Shown here piece by piece: positions 42,117-52,452 of a stretch of DNA of 64,000 nt. Numbering within the stretch: position 1 is the stretch's first letter; every line of letters starts with the position of its first letter. The DNA lies in contig NZ_JAJVCN010000002.1 in the NCBI RefSeq assembly GCF_021390435.2, positions 2,108,001 to 2,172,000 of the forward strand. The letters run 5' to 3'. The stretch is from Kibdelosporangium philippinense. GTDB lineage: Bacteria; Actinomycetota; Actinomycetes; Mycobacteriales; Pseudonocardiaceae. Below the pieces are notes generated by a model. That model saw only the letters and a list, made by a program, of their open reading frames with translations, was not told where the DNA came from and searched no databases. Both the position numbers and the translations under genes were made by a program.

Positions 42117-43053
42117 GAGGGCATCTGATCTTAGTTAGGCAAGAATGTCTGCTTTGGGTGGATCGTTTCGCCAGGTTTGGGTGGATTCCCCGGTCAGGGT
42201 GCGGCTCATTATGTTAGTCATCGCCCAGTGGACCATCGTGCGCGACCGCTGGGGCAGGGCTTCGTAGTCGCGCGCGAGTCGGCGGTGTTGCATCAGCCAG
42301 CCCAGACTGCGCTCCACTACCCACCGCCGGGGCAACACGTGGAATCCCTTGGCAGAAGGGCGTTTGACGACCTCAACCCGGATACCCCGCTGGGCTCCAT
42401 GACGGATGACTGTGTTGTTGTAGCCACCGTCCACCCATGCCGCCGACACGGTCGGATGCGCAGCGGCGAGATGATCGAGAACCTGTTGCCCGCCAGCGGA
42501 ATCCTGCACCGACGCCGCGGTCACGATTACCGCCAGCAGCAGGCCGAGCACATCGGTGGCGATGTGCCGTTTGCGGCCCTTGATCTTCTTGCCCGCGTCG
42601 ATACCCTGACTGGATTCGCTGACATTGCAGGAGGTTTTCACGCTCTGCGAGTCGATGATCGCCGCCGTCGGGGCAGCAGCGCGGCCTTTCGCGACGCGGA
42701 CTTGGTCACGCAACAGGTCATGCAGCGTTTCCGTTGTGCCATCGGCTTCCCACTTGGCGTAGTAGTCATAAACCGTCTTGCAGGGCGGGAAGTCGTGCGG
42801 CAGATACTCCCAGGCGATCCCGGTCCGGCACACGTACAGGATCGCGTTCACGATCTCCCGCAAGTCATGCACGCGCATCACGGTTCCCGGCCCACGCCGG
42901 GCAGCACGCCACGCCGTCAGCGTTGGCTCGATCAACGCCCAGCGAGCATCGGACAAGTCGCTGCGGTACGCACGCCGGGACCCCACAAGTTGATCAAGGT
43001 ATCAGCCGTCACCCGACACAGACATATCGCCCCAACCAAGATCAGATGCCCTC
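42117..43053 (-). mobile_element. IS5-family insertion sequence, copy 2 (937 bp)
   Basis: Same ends (GAGGGCATCTGATCTTAG / GAGGGCATCTGATCTTGG inward) and length as the copy at 18657-19593. It is flanked by TTA on both sides (42114-42116 and 43054-43056). The right-hand TTA is shared with copy 3, which follows directly in the same orientation. Confidence 0.93.
42135..42986 (-). CDS. IS5-family transposase (copy 2)
   Basis: Identical in protein sequence to the transposase at 18675-19526, with all three DDE regions (AAIIDSQSVKTS, AAWVDGGYNN, RRWVVERSLGWL) intact. It is the first of two copies in direct tandem. Identity among three copies argues for recent spread of an active element. Confidence 0.93.
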   Translation of the reverse strand: MGSRRAYRSDLSDARWALIEPTLTAWRAARRGPGTVMRVHDLREIVNAILYVCRTGIAWEYLPHDFPPCKTVYDYYAKWEADGTTETLHDLLRDQVRVAKGRAAAPTAAIIDSQSVKTSCNVSESSQGIDAGKKIKGRKRHIATDVLGLLLAVIVTAASVQDSAGGQQVLDHLAAAHPTVSAAWVDGGYNNTVIRHGAQRGIRVEVVKRPSAKGFHVLPRRWVVERSLGWLMQHRRLARDYEALPQRSRTMVHWAMTNIMSRTLTGESTQTWRNDPPKADILA

Positions 43054-43056
43054 TTA

Positions 43057-43993
43057 GAGGGCATCTGATCTTAGTTAGGCAAGAATGTCTGCTTTGGGTG
43101 GATCGTTTCGCCAGGTTTGGGTGGATTCCCCGGTCAGGGTGCGGCTCATTATGTTAGTCATCGCCCAGTGGACCATCGTGCGCGACCGCTGGGGCAGGGC
43201 TTCGTAGTCGCGCGCGAGTCGGCGGTGTTGCATCAGCCAGCCCAGACTGCGCTCCACTACCCACCGCCGGGGCAACACGTGGAATCCCTTGGCAGAAGGG
43301 CGTTTGACGACCTCAACCCGGATACCCCGCTGGGCTCCATGACGGATGACTGTGTTGTTGTAGCCACCGTCCACCCATGCCGCCGACACGGTCGGATGCG
43401 CAGCGGCGAGATGATCGAGAACCTGTTGCCCGCCAGCGGAATCCTGCACCGACGCCGCGGTCACGATTACCGCCAGCAGCAGGCCGAGCACATCGGTGGC
43501 GATGTGCCGTTTGCGGCCCTTGATCTTCTTGCCCGCGTCGATACCCTGACTGGATTCGCTGACATTGCAGGAGGTTTTCACGCTCTGCGAGTCGATGATC
43601 GCCGCCGTCGGGGCAGCAGCGCGGCCTTTCGCGACGCGGACTTGGTCACGCAACAGGTCATGCAGCGTTTCCGTTGTGCCATCGGCTTCCCACTTGGCGT
43701 AGTAGTCATAAACCGTCTTGCAGGGCGGGAAGTCGTGCGGCAGATACTCCCAGGCGATCCCGGTCCGGCACACGTACAGGATCGCGTTCACGATCTCCCG
43801 CAAGTCATGCACGCGCATCACGGTTCCCGGCCCACGCCGGGCAGCACGCCACGCCGTCAGCGTTGGCTCGATCAACGCCCAGCGAGCATCGGACAAGTCG
43901 CTGCGGTACGCACGCCGGGACCCCACAAGTTGATCAAGGTATCAGCCGTCACCCGACACAGACATATCGCCCCAACCAAGATCAGATGCCCTC
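43057..43993 (-). mobile_element. IS5-family insertion sequence, copy 3 (937 bp)
   Basis: Third copy with the same ends and length, placed 3 bases after copy 2 in the same orientation. It is flanked by TTA at 43054-43056 and 43994-43996. The arrangement TTA-IS-TTA-IS-TTA indicates either insertion of a second copy into the duplicated TTA or amplification of one copy with its flanking triplet. Confidence 0.93.
43075..43926 (-). CDS. IS5-family transposase (copy 3)
   Basis: Intact 283-residue transposase identical to the other two copies in the window. It lies 120 bases upstream of the adjacent peptidase gene but in the opposite direction, so the IS end rather than the original upstream DNA now borders that gene's promoter region. 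Confidence 0.93.
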   Translation of the reverse strand: MGSRRAYRSDLSDARWALIEPTLTAWRAARRGPGTVMRVHDLREIVNAILYVCRTGIAWEYLPHDFPPCKTVYDYYAKWEADGTTETLHDLLRDQVRVAKGRAAAPTAAIIDSQSVKTSCNVSESSQGIDAGKKIKGRKRHIATDVLGLLLAVIVTAASVQDSAGGQQVLDHLAAAHPTVSAAWVDGGYNNTVIRHGAQRGIRVEVVKRPSAKGFHVLPRRWVVERSLGWLMQHRRLARDYEALPQRSRTMVHWAMTNIMSRTLTGESTQTWRNDPPKADILA

Positions 43994-44093
43994 TTAGGGG
44001 ACAAATCAGGGACGTGTTCCTTCCCAAGGCGGTATCTGTCCCGGTGAATCCTTGGCAGGGTCGGTGGTCTCCAAGGAAAGGGGCGAGGAGATC

Positions 44094-45623
44094 TTGCGAC
44101 CAATCATGCGCGCGCTCGGGGTTGTGCTCGTCGGCGGGTCACTGGTGACCAGCGCAGGCGTGGCCAGTGCGCAACCGCAGACCGAAACCACGCGGTACCA
44201 GGTCGCGTCCATCGACTGGAAACCATGTCCAGAGGACGCCACGGCCGAATGCGGCAGCCTGACGCTGCCGATCGACTACAAGAAACCCAATGGGGAGAAA
44301 TTCGACCTCGCGGTGGCTCGCCGCAAGGCTACCGATCCGACTGAACGGATCGGGATCATGCTGGTCAATCCGGGCGGCCCGGGTGGCTCCGGCGTCAATA
44401 TGGTGCTTAACGCCAAAGGCCAGTTCTCCGCGGACACCCAGGCGCGGTTCGACCTGATCGGCTGGGATCCACGTGGTGTGGCGCGTAGCCAGCCGGTGAA
44501 CTGCTCACTCGATCTGCTCAACAAGACGCCGAGCCTTTATCCGGCGAACCAGGCCGAGTTCGACGCGCTGGCGACGTTCAACCGCACGCTGCTCGACGAC
44601 TGCCGCAAGCGCAGTGGCCCGATCGTGGATCACGCCGACACGGGCGCGACCATCCAGGACATGGACGCGATCCGCCGGTCGCTCGGCGAGAAGAAGCTGA
44701 ATTACTACGGCGTCTCGTACGGCACGTTGATGGGCCAGCAGTACGCCGAGCGGTACGGCGACAAGATCCGGGCCATGGTCATCGACAGCAACATGGACCA
44801 CAGCCTAGGCACGTTCGGTTTCGCAGCCACAGAGGCGGAAACCGCGCAGAGTTCCTTCAACGAGTGGGTCATGTGGTGCGACCGGACCGCCACCTGTGCC
44901 TTGCACGGCAAGGATGTGCGTAAGTTCTGGCACAACCTGCTCGCCAAGGCCGACCGTGGTGAGCTCAGCGACCCGACCGATCCGACGCGCAAGGTCACCG
45001 CACGCGACATCATCAACTCCGCGTTCGGCGCGTTCTATGGCCCGTCGTGGAAGTCCCTGACCGACCGCCTGGTCGCGCTCGACAGTGGCCAGCCCGCGCA
45101 GCCGTTGGCCGCGCAGGACCAGGAAGTCAACTGGGTGTTCCCGGCGGCGTTCTGCTCCGACTGGAGCCTGCCGGTGAGGTCCTTCGCCGAGTACAAGGCG
45201 ATGGAACGGATGGAGAACGCGATCGCGCCGGACATGCGTGGCGGCGCGCTCGGGCACCGGGCCATCACCGGCTGTGTCGGGCTGCCGGAGAAGGTCAACA
45301 ACCCGCAGCACCGGCTGGACATCGACAACGCGCCGAAGATCCTGATGCTCAATGCGTTGTACGACCCGGCGACCGGGTATTCCTGGGCTGTCAACGCACA
45401 CCGGCAGAGCCGGGACACCACTGTTTTGCTGACGTACGAAGGCTGGGGCCACGGTGTCTACGGCCGCAGTGCCTGCACCCGCGGTGCTGTGGACACGTAC
45501 TTGGCGACGCTGAAGACGCCCAAGCAGGGCGCCAGGTGCGCGGCCGTCGAACCGCCTGCCGCGGCAACGCTGAGCACGCTGCCCGCCGGGCCGCAGCCAG
45601 GTCTGCCGGGCTGGCTCGGTTAA
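44094..45623 (+). CDS. Secreted TAP-type alpha/beta-hydrolase peptidase
   Basis: A secreted serine aminopeptidase/hydrolase of about 509 residues. A signal peptide ends near SAGVASAQP. The alpha/beta-hydrolase core has the oxyanion block MLVNPGGPGGSGVNM, the nucleophile S208 in YYGVSYGTLMGQQYAERYG, and the C-terminal TAP domain with the aspartate in NALYDPATGYSWA and the histidine in YEGWGHGVYGRSACTRGA. These enzymes trim tripeptides or proline-rich peptides outside the cell. The TTG start at 44094 follows GAGGAG and matches the start context of the paralog at 47375 (both TTG CGA ... ATC); an ATG at 44106 is the alternative. IS copy 3 ends 100 bases upstream. Confidence 0.88.
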   Translation: MRPIMRALGVVLVGGSLVTSAGVASAQPQTETTRYQVASIDWKPCPEDATAECGSLTLPIDYKKPNGEKFDLAVARRKATDPTERIGIMLVNPGGPGGSGVNMVLNAKGQFSADTQARFDLIGWDPRGVARSQPVNCSLDLLNKTPSLYPANQAEFDALATFNRTLLDDCRKRSGPIVDHADTGATIQDMDAIRRSLGEKKLNYYGVSYGTLMGQQYAERYGDKIRAMVIDSNMDHSLGTFGFAATEAETAQSSFNEWVMWCDRTATCALHGKDVRKFWHNLLAKADRGELSDPTDPTRKVTARDIINSAFGAFYGPSWKSLTDRLVALDSGQPAQPLAAQDQEVNWVFPAAFCSDWSLPVRSFAEYKAMERMENAIAPDMRGGALGHRAITGCVGLPEKVNNPQHRLDIDNAPKILMLNALYDPATGYSWAVNAHRQSRDTTVLLTYEGWGHGVYGRSACTRGAVDTYLATLKTPKQGARCAAVEPPAAATLSTLPAGPQPGLPGWLG

Positions 45624-45630
45624 CCAACCA

Positions 45631-45672
45631 CGCTGGCCGCGGGCTGGTCGAAAAATCAGCCCGCGGCCAGCG
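45631..45672. terminator. Bidirectional terminator between convergent genes
   Basis: CGCTGGCCGCGGGCT and AGCCCGCGGCCAGCG form a perfect 15-bp stem with a 12-base loop. It lies between the peptidase stop (45623) and the stop of the opposite gene (45656), and its right arm encodes the last residues of that gene. The strength of the stem suggests it ends both transcripts, although the T run is inside the loop rather than after the stem. Confidence 0.7.
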
Positions 45673-46171
45673 GCCAGGTTGGGCACGCCATCGCCAGGTT
45701 TCGTTCTGGCAGCGGGATTTCCAGTTGCTCCAGCAGGATCGTGACTCGGCGGGCGTAGTCGACCAGGTCGCCCGCGCTGCCGAGCACGTGCTCGGTGCAG
45801 TGTTCGTACTCCCGTAGCCCGTACAGGCTCATCAGCACGCCGGTCGCGATGCCGTGGGCCGCGTTGATGAGCCCGAGTGCGGCACGGCGCTGGATCTCCG
45901 CGAGGTATGGCTCGACGGCCTTGTCCACGAGGTACGCGCAGGCGTCGTCTGGGTCGCAGACGGTGACATCAGGCGCGTCCATGTCGGCGAACTCGTACGC
46001 GGTGAGCGTGTCCGCGAGGGTCGCGCTGACTTCCTCGTGCGATGGCGCGGACAGCAGCGTCGTCGCGTGCCATTCGGCCTCCGCCGAGAGTTCCGGGTGT
46101 GACCGCAGGAGATTGGTCAGTACCTGTGCCTGTTCGGACGTCCTGAGTGCGGCCAATGCGGTCGCTGCCAC
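45656..46171 (-). CDS. Hypothetical protein
   Basis: A 171-residue soluble protein that I do not recognise. It is largely alpha-helical by composition, with acidic patches (EVSATLADTLTAYEFADMDA, VTVCDPDDACAYLV) and no signal peptide or membrane segment. GTG 46171 has GGAGG 8 bases upstream; a GTG at 46213 would add 14 residues. It is convergent with the peptidase and divergent from the oxidoreductase gene. The frame has the third-position GC bias of real genes here and no stop for over 500 bases. A regulatory or sensing role near peptidases would be speculation. Confidence 0.65.
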   Translation of the reverse strand: MAATALAALRTSEQAQVLTNLLRSHPELSAEAEWHATTLLSAPSHEEVSATLADTLTAYEFADMDAPDVTVCDPDDACAYLVDKAVEPYLAEIQRRAALGLINAAHGIATGVLMSLYGLREYEHCTEHVLGSAGDLVDYARRVTILLEQLEIPLPERNLAMACPTWPLAAG

Positions 46172-46275
46172 GGGGATTCCCTCCACTGAGTTGGGGTCGC
46201 CTAATTCAGCCACCGCGGGTTACCTACCGGTAGTGCCGGAAGACCTACTCCATTCGTGCGTGACATGATCGGGGG

Positions 46276-47259
46276 ATGCTTCGATTCGGAGTGCTCGGCG
46301 CCGCCAAGATCGCACCTGCCGCGTTGATCAACCCGGCACGGAACAACGCCGGGGCCGAGGTGGCAGCCGTGGCCGCGCGAGACGGCGACAAAGCCAAGCG
46401 ATACGCGGCCAAGCACGGCATCCCGAAGATCCACGAGAGCTACCAGGACCTCGTCGACGACCCGGAGATCGACGCGATCTACAACCCGCTGCCCAACGGA
46501 CTGCACGGGCGGTGGACGCTCGCCGCGCTGGCCGCGGGCAAGCACGTGTTGTGTGAGAAACCTTTCACCGCCAACGCTGTCGAAGCCCAAACGGTCGCGG
46601 ACGCGGCCGAGTCGAGTGGCCTTGTGGTGATGGAGGCGTTCCACTTCCACTATCACCCGATGTTCCGGCGGGCCGTCGAGGTGATGCGGGAGGGTGAACT
46701 CGGGGACATCGAACGGATCGAAGCCGCGTTGTGCTTTCCGCTGCCGAGGTTTTCCGATATCCGATACGATCTCGGCCTCGCCGGTGGCGCGCTGATGGAC
46801 GCGGGCTGCTATCCCGTCCACTTGGTACGGTCACTGGCCGGAGCCGAGCCGAAAGTGTTGTCCGCACGGGCAAAGCTGCACAAGCCGAACGTCGACCGGG
46901 CGATGACCGCGGAGGTCCGGTTCGACGAGGGCTACACCGCGGAGATCACGTGCTCGATGTGGTCGAGTGACATCCTGCGGGTATCGGCGACGGTCTACGG
47001 ATCCAACGGCCTGATGAGCCTGACCAATCCGTTCACCCCGCAGCAGTTCCACCGGATGACCGTGGTCGCCGGTGGTGGCAAGCGGGTCGAACGGTTCGCC
47101 AAGCGGCCGACTTACGAATACCAACTCGACGCATTCGTCAACGCGGTCGAAAAAGGCGAGCCGGTGTTGACTCCGCCTTCGGACGCGGTCAAGAACATGG
47201 CATTGATCGACGCGATCTACACCGCCGCCGGTCTCGAACCACGCGTGCCGACCAGCTGA
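46276..47259 (+). CDS. Gfo/Idh/MocA-family oxidoreductase
   Basis: A 327-residue NAD(P)-dependent dehydrogenase. The Rossmann start is FGVLGAAKIAPAALINPA, and the family lysine lies in KHVLCEKPFTANAVEA (EKP motif near residue 96). The C-terminal alpha/beta domain includes GGALMDAGCYPVHLVRSLAG with the DAGCY/H pair used for catalysis in many members. Relatives oxidise sugars, inositols or dihydrodiols; the similarity to xylose/dihydrodiol dehydrogenase types is only general. It has an ATG start 13 bases after a weak GGGGG site. It stands between two peptidase paralogs with no obvious metabolic link. Confidence 0.85.
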   Translation: MLRFGVLGAAKIAPAALINPARNNAGAEVAAVAARDGDKAKRYAAKHGIPKIHESYQDLVDDPEIDAIYNPLPNGLHGRWTLAALAAGKHVLCEKPFTANAVEAQTVADAAESSGLVVMEAFHFHYHPMFRRAVEVMREGELGDIERIEAALCFPLPRFSDIRYDLGLAGGALMDAGCYPVHLVRSLAGAEPKVLSARAKLHKPNVDRAMTAEVRFDEGYTAEITCSMWSSDILRVSATVYGSNGLMSLTNPFTPQQFHRMTVVAGGGKRVERFAKRPTYEYQLDAFVNAVEKGEPVLTPPSDAVKNMALIDAIYTAAGLEPRVPTS

Positions 47260-47374
47260 CCCCAAAACCGGACAAGGGCGATTTCTCGCCGTAACAAGAA
47301 GTTGACTCGGAATCAAGCACTGTCCGGTGCGAATATTCCCCCGACTTGCCAGGTATTGCGGTCGGGAGGAATCG

Positions 47375-48799
47375 TTGCGACTCATCGTGAGCGTGCTCGC
47401 CGGTGTGCTTGCCAGCACAGTGGCCGGTACCGGAACGGCCAGTGCCCAAAGTGCCCTGAACGAGAGCGCTGCGATCGACTGGCAGCCGTGTGCCCAGGAC
47501 ACGTCAGCTGACTGCGCCACCATGCGGCTGCCGCTGGACTACGCCAAGCCGGACGGCCCGACGTTCGACATGGCGGTGGCTCGCCGCAAGGCCACCGATC
47601 CGGCGAAGCGAATCGGAACCTTGCTGGTCAACCTGGGTGGTCCCGGTGGCTCAGGGGTGGACGTCGCGGTGAGCCGCAAGGACTTCTTCAGCCCGGAGAT
47701 CCAGGACCGGTTCGACGTCGTCGGCTGGGATCCGCGTGGTGTGAAGCGCACCGCGCCGGTCACCTGCTCGCCGGAGATACTGGCCGCCGAACCGAGCCTC
47801 TACCCGGCGAGCCAAAGCGACCTCGACGCGTTCGCCCGATACAACCGATCGGTGCGCGAGGATTGCCGCGCGCGCAGTGGCGCGATCTACGACCACGCCG
47901 ACACCTATTCCATTGTCCGGGACACCGAAGAGATCCGGCGCGGTCTCGGCGACGAGAAAGTCAGCATTTACACCGGCTCGTACGGCAATTTGATCAGCGG
48001 GCAATACGCCGAGCGATACGGCGACAAAATACGGGCCCTTGTGATGGACAGCCCGATGGACTACACGATGGACACGTGGGGATTCGCCAGGACCGAGGCG
48101 ACCACGTCGGAAAGCGCCTTCGACGAGTGGGAGAAATGGTGCGAGCGGTCAACGGCATGTGCCCTGCACGGCAAGGATTTCCGCGCCTGGTGGCACACCC
48201 TGCTCGGCAAGGCTGACCGTGGCGAGCTGCCAGGCAAGCTCACCGCGACGTAGATCCTGTTCTTCGCCGAGGTCCGGTTCCGTGGCCCGGCCTGGAAGGA
48301 CCTGACCGACTCGCTGGCGGCGCTGGACGCAGGCACCCCGCTGGCGCTGCCCGTAGACCCGGGCGCGTCCATTTTCCGCGCCACGTTCTGCGCCGACTGG
48401 TACCTGCCGTTGCGGTCGTTCGGTGAGTACAAGGCCATCGAGACCATGCAGCGCCTGGTCGCGCCGGACATGCGTGGCGGGTGGCGTGGCCACGGCGCCG
48501 TCCTGTACTGCCACGGCCTGTCCGACCAGGTGAAGAACCCCGCGCAGCATCGGTTCCGGTTCCGCGGCACGCCGAAGGTCCTCGTGCAGAACTCGCTGTA
48601 CGACCCGGCCACCGGATACGAGTGGGCCGTCGGCGTGCATCGCCAGACGAAGCAGACCTCGGTGCTGCTGACGTACGAAGGCTGGGGGCACGGCGTGTAC
48701 TGGCGCAGCGAATGCACCAGGGCCGCGACCAACAACTACCTGACGGCGCTGCAGCTGCCGACGGTCAGCCGGTGCGCGGCCGTCGAGCCCGTTTTCTAG
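47375..48799 (+). pseudogene. Secreted TAP-type peptidase with in-frame amber codon
   Basis: A paralog of the peptidase at 44094-45623, 475 codons in all. The signal peptide ends near GTASAQS; the oxyanion block TLLVNLGGPGGSGVDV and a nucleophile region YTGSYGNLISGQYAERYG are present, and the C-terminal part has NSLYDPATGYEWA and YEGWGHGVYWRSECTRA. Codon 293 is TAG (48251-48253), after which the same frame continues with full similarity to the end, so a single base change separates it from an intact gene. The nucleophile serine context is also altered (GSYGN instead of GVSYGT). TTG 47375 with GGGAGG is the start. I read it as a young pseudogene; stop-codon readthrough is conceivable but unlikely. 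Confidence 0.85.
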
Positions 48800-48813
48800 C
48801 TAACCTCGGAGAC

Positions 48814-49188
48814 ATGGCTGTTGAGCTGAACCACATCATCGTTTCCGCGAAAGACGCCAAAGCATCCGCCACCTTCCTCGCCGACATCCTCGGCCTTGAG
48901 GTCGGAGACAAATGGGGACCGTTCTATCCGCTTGTCGTGTCCAACGGGGTCACGCTCGACTACATCGACACCACGGCCGACATCCAGGCGCAGCACTGCG
49001 CGTTCCTGGTCACCGACGAGGAGTTCGACGCCTCGTTCGAGCGGATCAAGGCCGCGGGCATCCCGTACTGGGCCGACCCGCACAAGGAGACGCCGAACGA
49101 GATCAACCACCTGTTCGGCGGACGTGGTGTCTACTTCGACGACCCGGACGGGCACGTCATGGAGATCATCACCGCGCCTTATGCCTAA
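48814..49188 (+). CDS. VOC-family (glyoxalase-like) protein
   Basis: A 124-residue protein with two beta-alpha-beta-beta-beta modules. Likely metal ligands are the histidine in LNHIIVSAKD, the histidine in QHCAFLVTD and the glutamate in GHVMEIITAP, the usual 2-His-1-Glu pattern of vicinal-oxygen-chelate enzymes. The family includes glyoxalases, fosfomycin-type resistance proteins and dioxygenases, so the reaction is not defined. A GGAG site 6 bases before the ATG supports the start. It precedes the crcB pair by 9 bases and is probably cotranscribed with it. Confidence 0.85.
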   Translation: MAVELNHIIVSAKDAKASATFLADILGLEVGDKWGPFYPLVVSNGVTLDYIDTTADIQAQHCAFLVTDEEFDASFERIKAAGIPYWADPHKETPNEINHLFGGRGVYFDDPDGHVMEIITAPYA

Positions 49189-49197
49189 AGTGATCGG

Positions 49198-49548
49198 GTG
49201 CAGGTAGTTCTCGCTGTTTCCCTTGGCGGCGGGCTGGGTGCGCTGGCCAGATACGCCGTCAGCCTGGCGATCCCGTCGATCTGGGGCACCTTCGGGGTGA
49301 ACGCGCTTGGCTGCCTGCTGATCGGGATCCTGATGGGACTCCAGACGGAACCAACACGGCCGGGTCACCGGTTGACCCGGCCGTTTCTCGGCGTCGGAGT
49401 CCTCGGTGGATTCACGACGTTCTCCACGTACACGGTCCAAGGGCTCGAGCTCACGTTCGGGCCGGCCGTGCTCTACCTGGCCGCCACGCTGGTCGCGGCC
49501 ATGATCGCGGTGACAGCGGGCATCCTGATCGGCAGGCGGTTCGCGTGA
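49198..49548 (+). CDS. crcB: Fluoride channel subunit CrcB/Fluc
   Basis: A 116-residue membrane protein with four helices. GTFGVNALGCLLIGIL (asparagine of the pore) and LGGFTTFSTYTVQGLEL (the Phe-box and TM3 break with TFST) are the diagnostic Fluc motifs. Start GTG 49198. The next gene encodes a second CrcB, overlapping by 4 bases, so the two probably form a heterodimer of opposite topology, as known for actinobacterial and firmicute pairs. The channel lets fluoride leave the cytoplasm. Confidence 0.92.
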   Translation: MQVVLAVSLGGGLGALARYAVSLAIPSIWGTFGVNALGCLLIGILMGLQTEPTRPGHRLTRPFLGVGVLGGFTTFSTYTVQGLELTFGPAVLYLAATLVAAMIAVTAGILIGRRFA

Positions 49549-49868
49549 CCGCGCTGATGGTGGTGCTCGGCGCCATGGTCGGCGCGCCCCTGCGTTATGT
49601 GGTCGGCCGTGCGGTGTCCAAGCCGTGGGGAACGTTCGCGGTCAATGTGGCCGGAAGTTTCGTCCTCGGGTTGGTGGCCGGTGCGTCAAGCGGCATGTAC
49701 GCGCTGGTGGGGATCGGTTTCTGTGGTGCACTCACGACATACAGCACATTCAGCTACGAAACGTTCGACCTCATCGAGCGCAAGCAGTACGGCACCGCGG
49801 CTGCCTACGTGGGTCTGAGCCTGGCCGTTGGCCTCGGCGCGGCCGGTGTGGGCCTGGCGATGGACTAG
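49545..49868 (+). CDS. crcB: Fluoride channel subunit CrcB/Fluc
   Basis: The second Fluc subunit, 107 residues, with GTFAVNVAGSFVLGLVAG and GFCGALTTYSTFSYETFDL as the pore motifs and four membrane helices. Its GTG start overlaps the stop of the first subunit (GTGA). It has fewer positive charges at its N-terminus than its partner, which fits the opposite membrane orientation expected for a paired channel. No fluoride riboswitch is seen upstream of the pair. Confidence 0.92.
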   Translation: MTALMVVLGAMVGAPLRYVVGRAVSKPWGTFAVNVAGSFVLGLVAGASSGMYALVGIGFCGALTTYSTFSYETFDLIERKQYGTAAAYVGLSLAVGLGAAGVGLAMD

Positions 49869-49938
49869 TCCAGAGTGGAATGTGAGGGTCTTGTCAGCAT
49901 CACTGGCCGGATGCTGGTTTCGACCTATCATCGGCGAT

Positions 49939-50620
<682 letters not shown>

Positions 50621-50631
<11 letters not shown>

Positions 50632-52417
50632 GCGCAAACGCAGCCTGCTGGTCCGGCTGCTGGTCGTGTCGATCGTGGTGGCGCTCTGCTCGATCGCCGC
50701 GACGGCCTGGCTCGCGGCGCAGACCACTACGGTCGCGATCAAGCAAGCGCAAGGTCAAGCCCTGGCCGACGACGCGAAGATCTACGACACGCTCCTTGGC
50801 TACGCCGCCACCCACAAGGACTGGACAGCGGTCGAACCTGTTGTGCGGCAGCTCAGTGAGCAGACCGGCAGGAACATCTCACTGGCCACATCGGATCGTC
50901 GGCTGATCATCGGCACCGACCCGTTGCCCGAGAAGCCTTCCGCTGTCATCGATCCACTGTCCGTCGATTCCGCATTGGCCACTGGGCAGACCGCCGACCG
51001 GATCGACCGCCGCGCCGTCGGCCCGTTGCTGCTGACGCCGGACGAGCGCGGCAGGCTCAAAGGCGCGGCCGAGATCGTGCTCGCCTGCGTGCAGACACGG
51101 GCCGGATCCGGGTCGATCGAGGAACTCCCGAGTGGACGGTCCATTGTGCACGGACCGGACAACGCCACGGCCAGTGTCCTTTCCTGCTCGACAGGCAACG
51201 ACCTCACCACACCGATGCCCACCGAGCGCACGGCCCTCACACAGCTGGAGAGCCTGACCAACGCCTGCCTCGACACCAAGGACCAGGGGCACGTGGCGCT
51301 GAAGTTCGATCAGAACGGGAACTTCGTCCAGGGTCCGCTGCCGTCACAAAGCTCGGCTCCGGCTTCGATGGACCGCAACCAGGTTGTGTCCGACTGCATC
51401 GCCACCGCCCGCGGCGCGCAGTTGAAGCCGTACGTCGCGCCGGTGGCGTTGCTGTTCGTGAACACACCGAGCCAGGCGTCGACCGGGCTGGACCTGTCGG
51501 CCGCGAGCCGGTGGCGGATCATCGGGGTGGCCGCCCTTGTCCTGCTGGTCACGGTCCTGGCCTCGGTGTTCGCCGGTGCCCGGCTGGTCCGGCCGTTGCG
51601 CGCGCTGACCGGGGCCGCCAGGCGAATGAAGGAAGGCGACGACACCGCACGCGTCAAGGTGAGCGGCTCGGATGAGATCGCCGAGCTCGCTACGGCCTTC
51701 AACGAGATGGCAGACAGCCGTGAACGCCTTGAAAGCCAACGCAAAGCGATGGTCAGCGATATCGCGCACGAGCTGCGTACGCCGCTGAGCAACATCCGGG
51801 GGTGGCTGGAGGCCGCGCAGGACGGCGTGACCCAACCTGACCAAGCGCTTGTTTCATCGCTGATGGAAGAGGCCCTGCTGCTCCAGCACATCGTCGACGA
51901 CCTGCAGGACCTGGCGATAGCCGACGCGGGCAGGCTCAGACTGCACAAGGAACACGTGCACCTGGCCGAGCTGCTCGGCCAGGTCGTCGCCGCGAACCAG
52001 CCACGGGCCAACGGCGTACACCTTTCGCTTGCCGTGCACGGCGATCCAGAACTCGACGCGGATCCGGTCCGGCTGCGTCAAGCCGTGGGAAACCTCGTGA
52101 CGAACGCATTGCGCCACACGGCACCTGGGGGATCGGTCACGGTCAATGGCCGGGTCGAGAGCGGCTGGGTGGTCATCGACGTCGTGGACACGGGAACCGG
52201 GATCTCGGCCGAAGACCTGCCGAAGGTGTTCGATCGGTTCTGGCGCGCGGAGAAATCCCGCAACCGGCAGTCCGGCGGCTCGGGGCTTGGCCTAGCGATT
52301 GTTCGGCAGCTGGCCGAGGCCCATGGCGGCACGGCGACAGCGGCGAGCGAACTCGGCCGGGGCTCGACGTTCCGGCTGCGTATACCCCAGCACTACCAGT
52401 TGACGACACTTCCCTGA
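50621..52417 (+). CDS. BaeS-like membrane histidine kinase
   Basis: A 598-residue sensor with two membrane helices (LLVRLLVVSIVVALCSIAAT and IIGVAALVLLVTVLASVFAG near residue 305) around a ~270-residue extracellular domain, a HAMP domain, a HisKA domain with MVSDIAHELRTPLSNIRGW (phosphohistidine) and a HATPase domain (AVGNLVTNALRHTAPGG, VVDTGTGISAEDLPKVFDR, SGGSGLGLAIVRQ). The extracellular domain contains four or more cysteines (VLACVQTR, VLSCSTGND, TNACLDTK, VVSDCIATA), possibly forming disulfides. It is the partner of the response regulator it overlaps, and the signal is likely an envelope-active compound. Confidence 0.93.
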
Positions 52418-52452
52418 CAGGATCCTGATAATCATCAAGCAAGTTCGTCGGT

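Noticed and set aside
45656..46213. Anti-sigma factor or ROK-like regulator for the peptidase genes
   Set aside because: No DNA-binding or zinc-binding motif could be seen, so it is left as hypothetical.
49150..49198. Fluoride riboswitch expected in front of crcB
   Set aside because: Only 9 bases separate the VOC gene stop from the first crcB start and no pseudoknot-like sequence is visible there.
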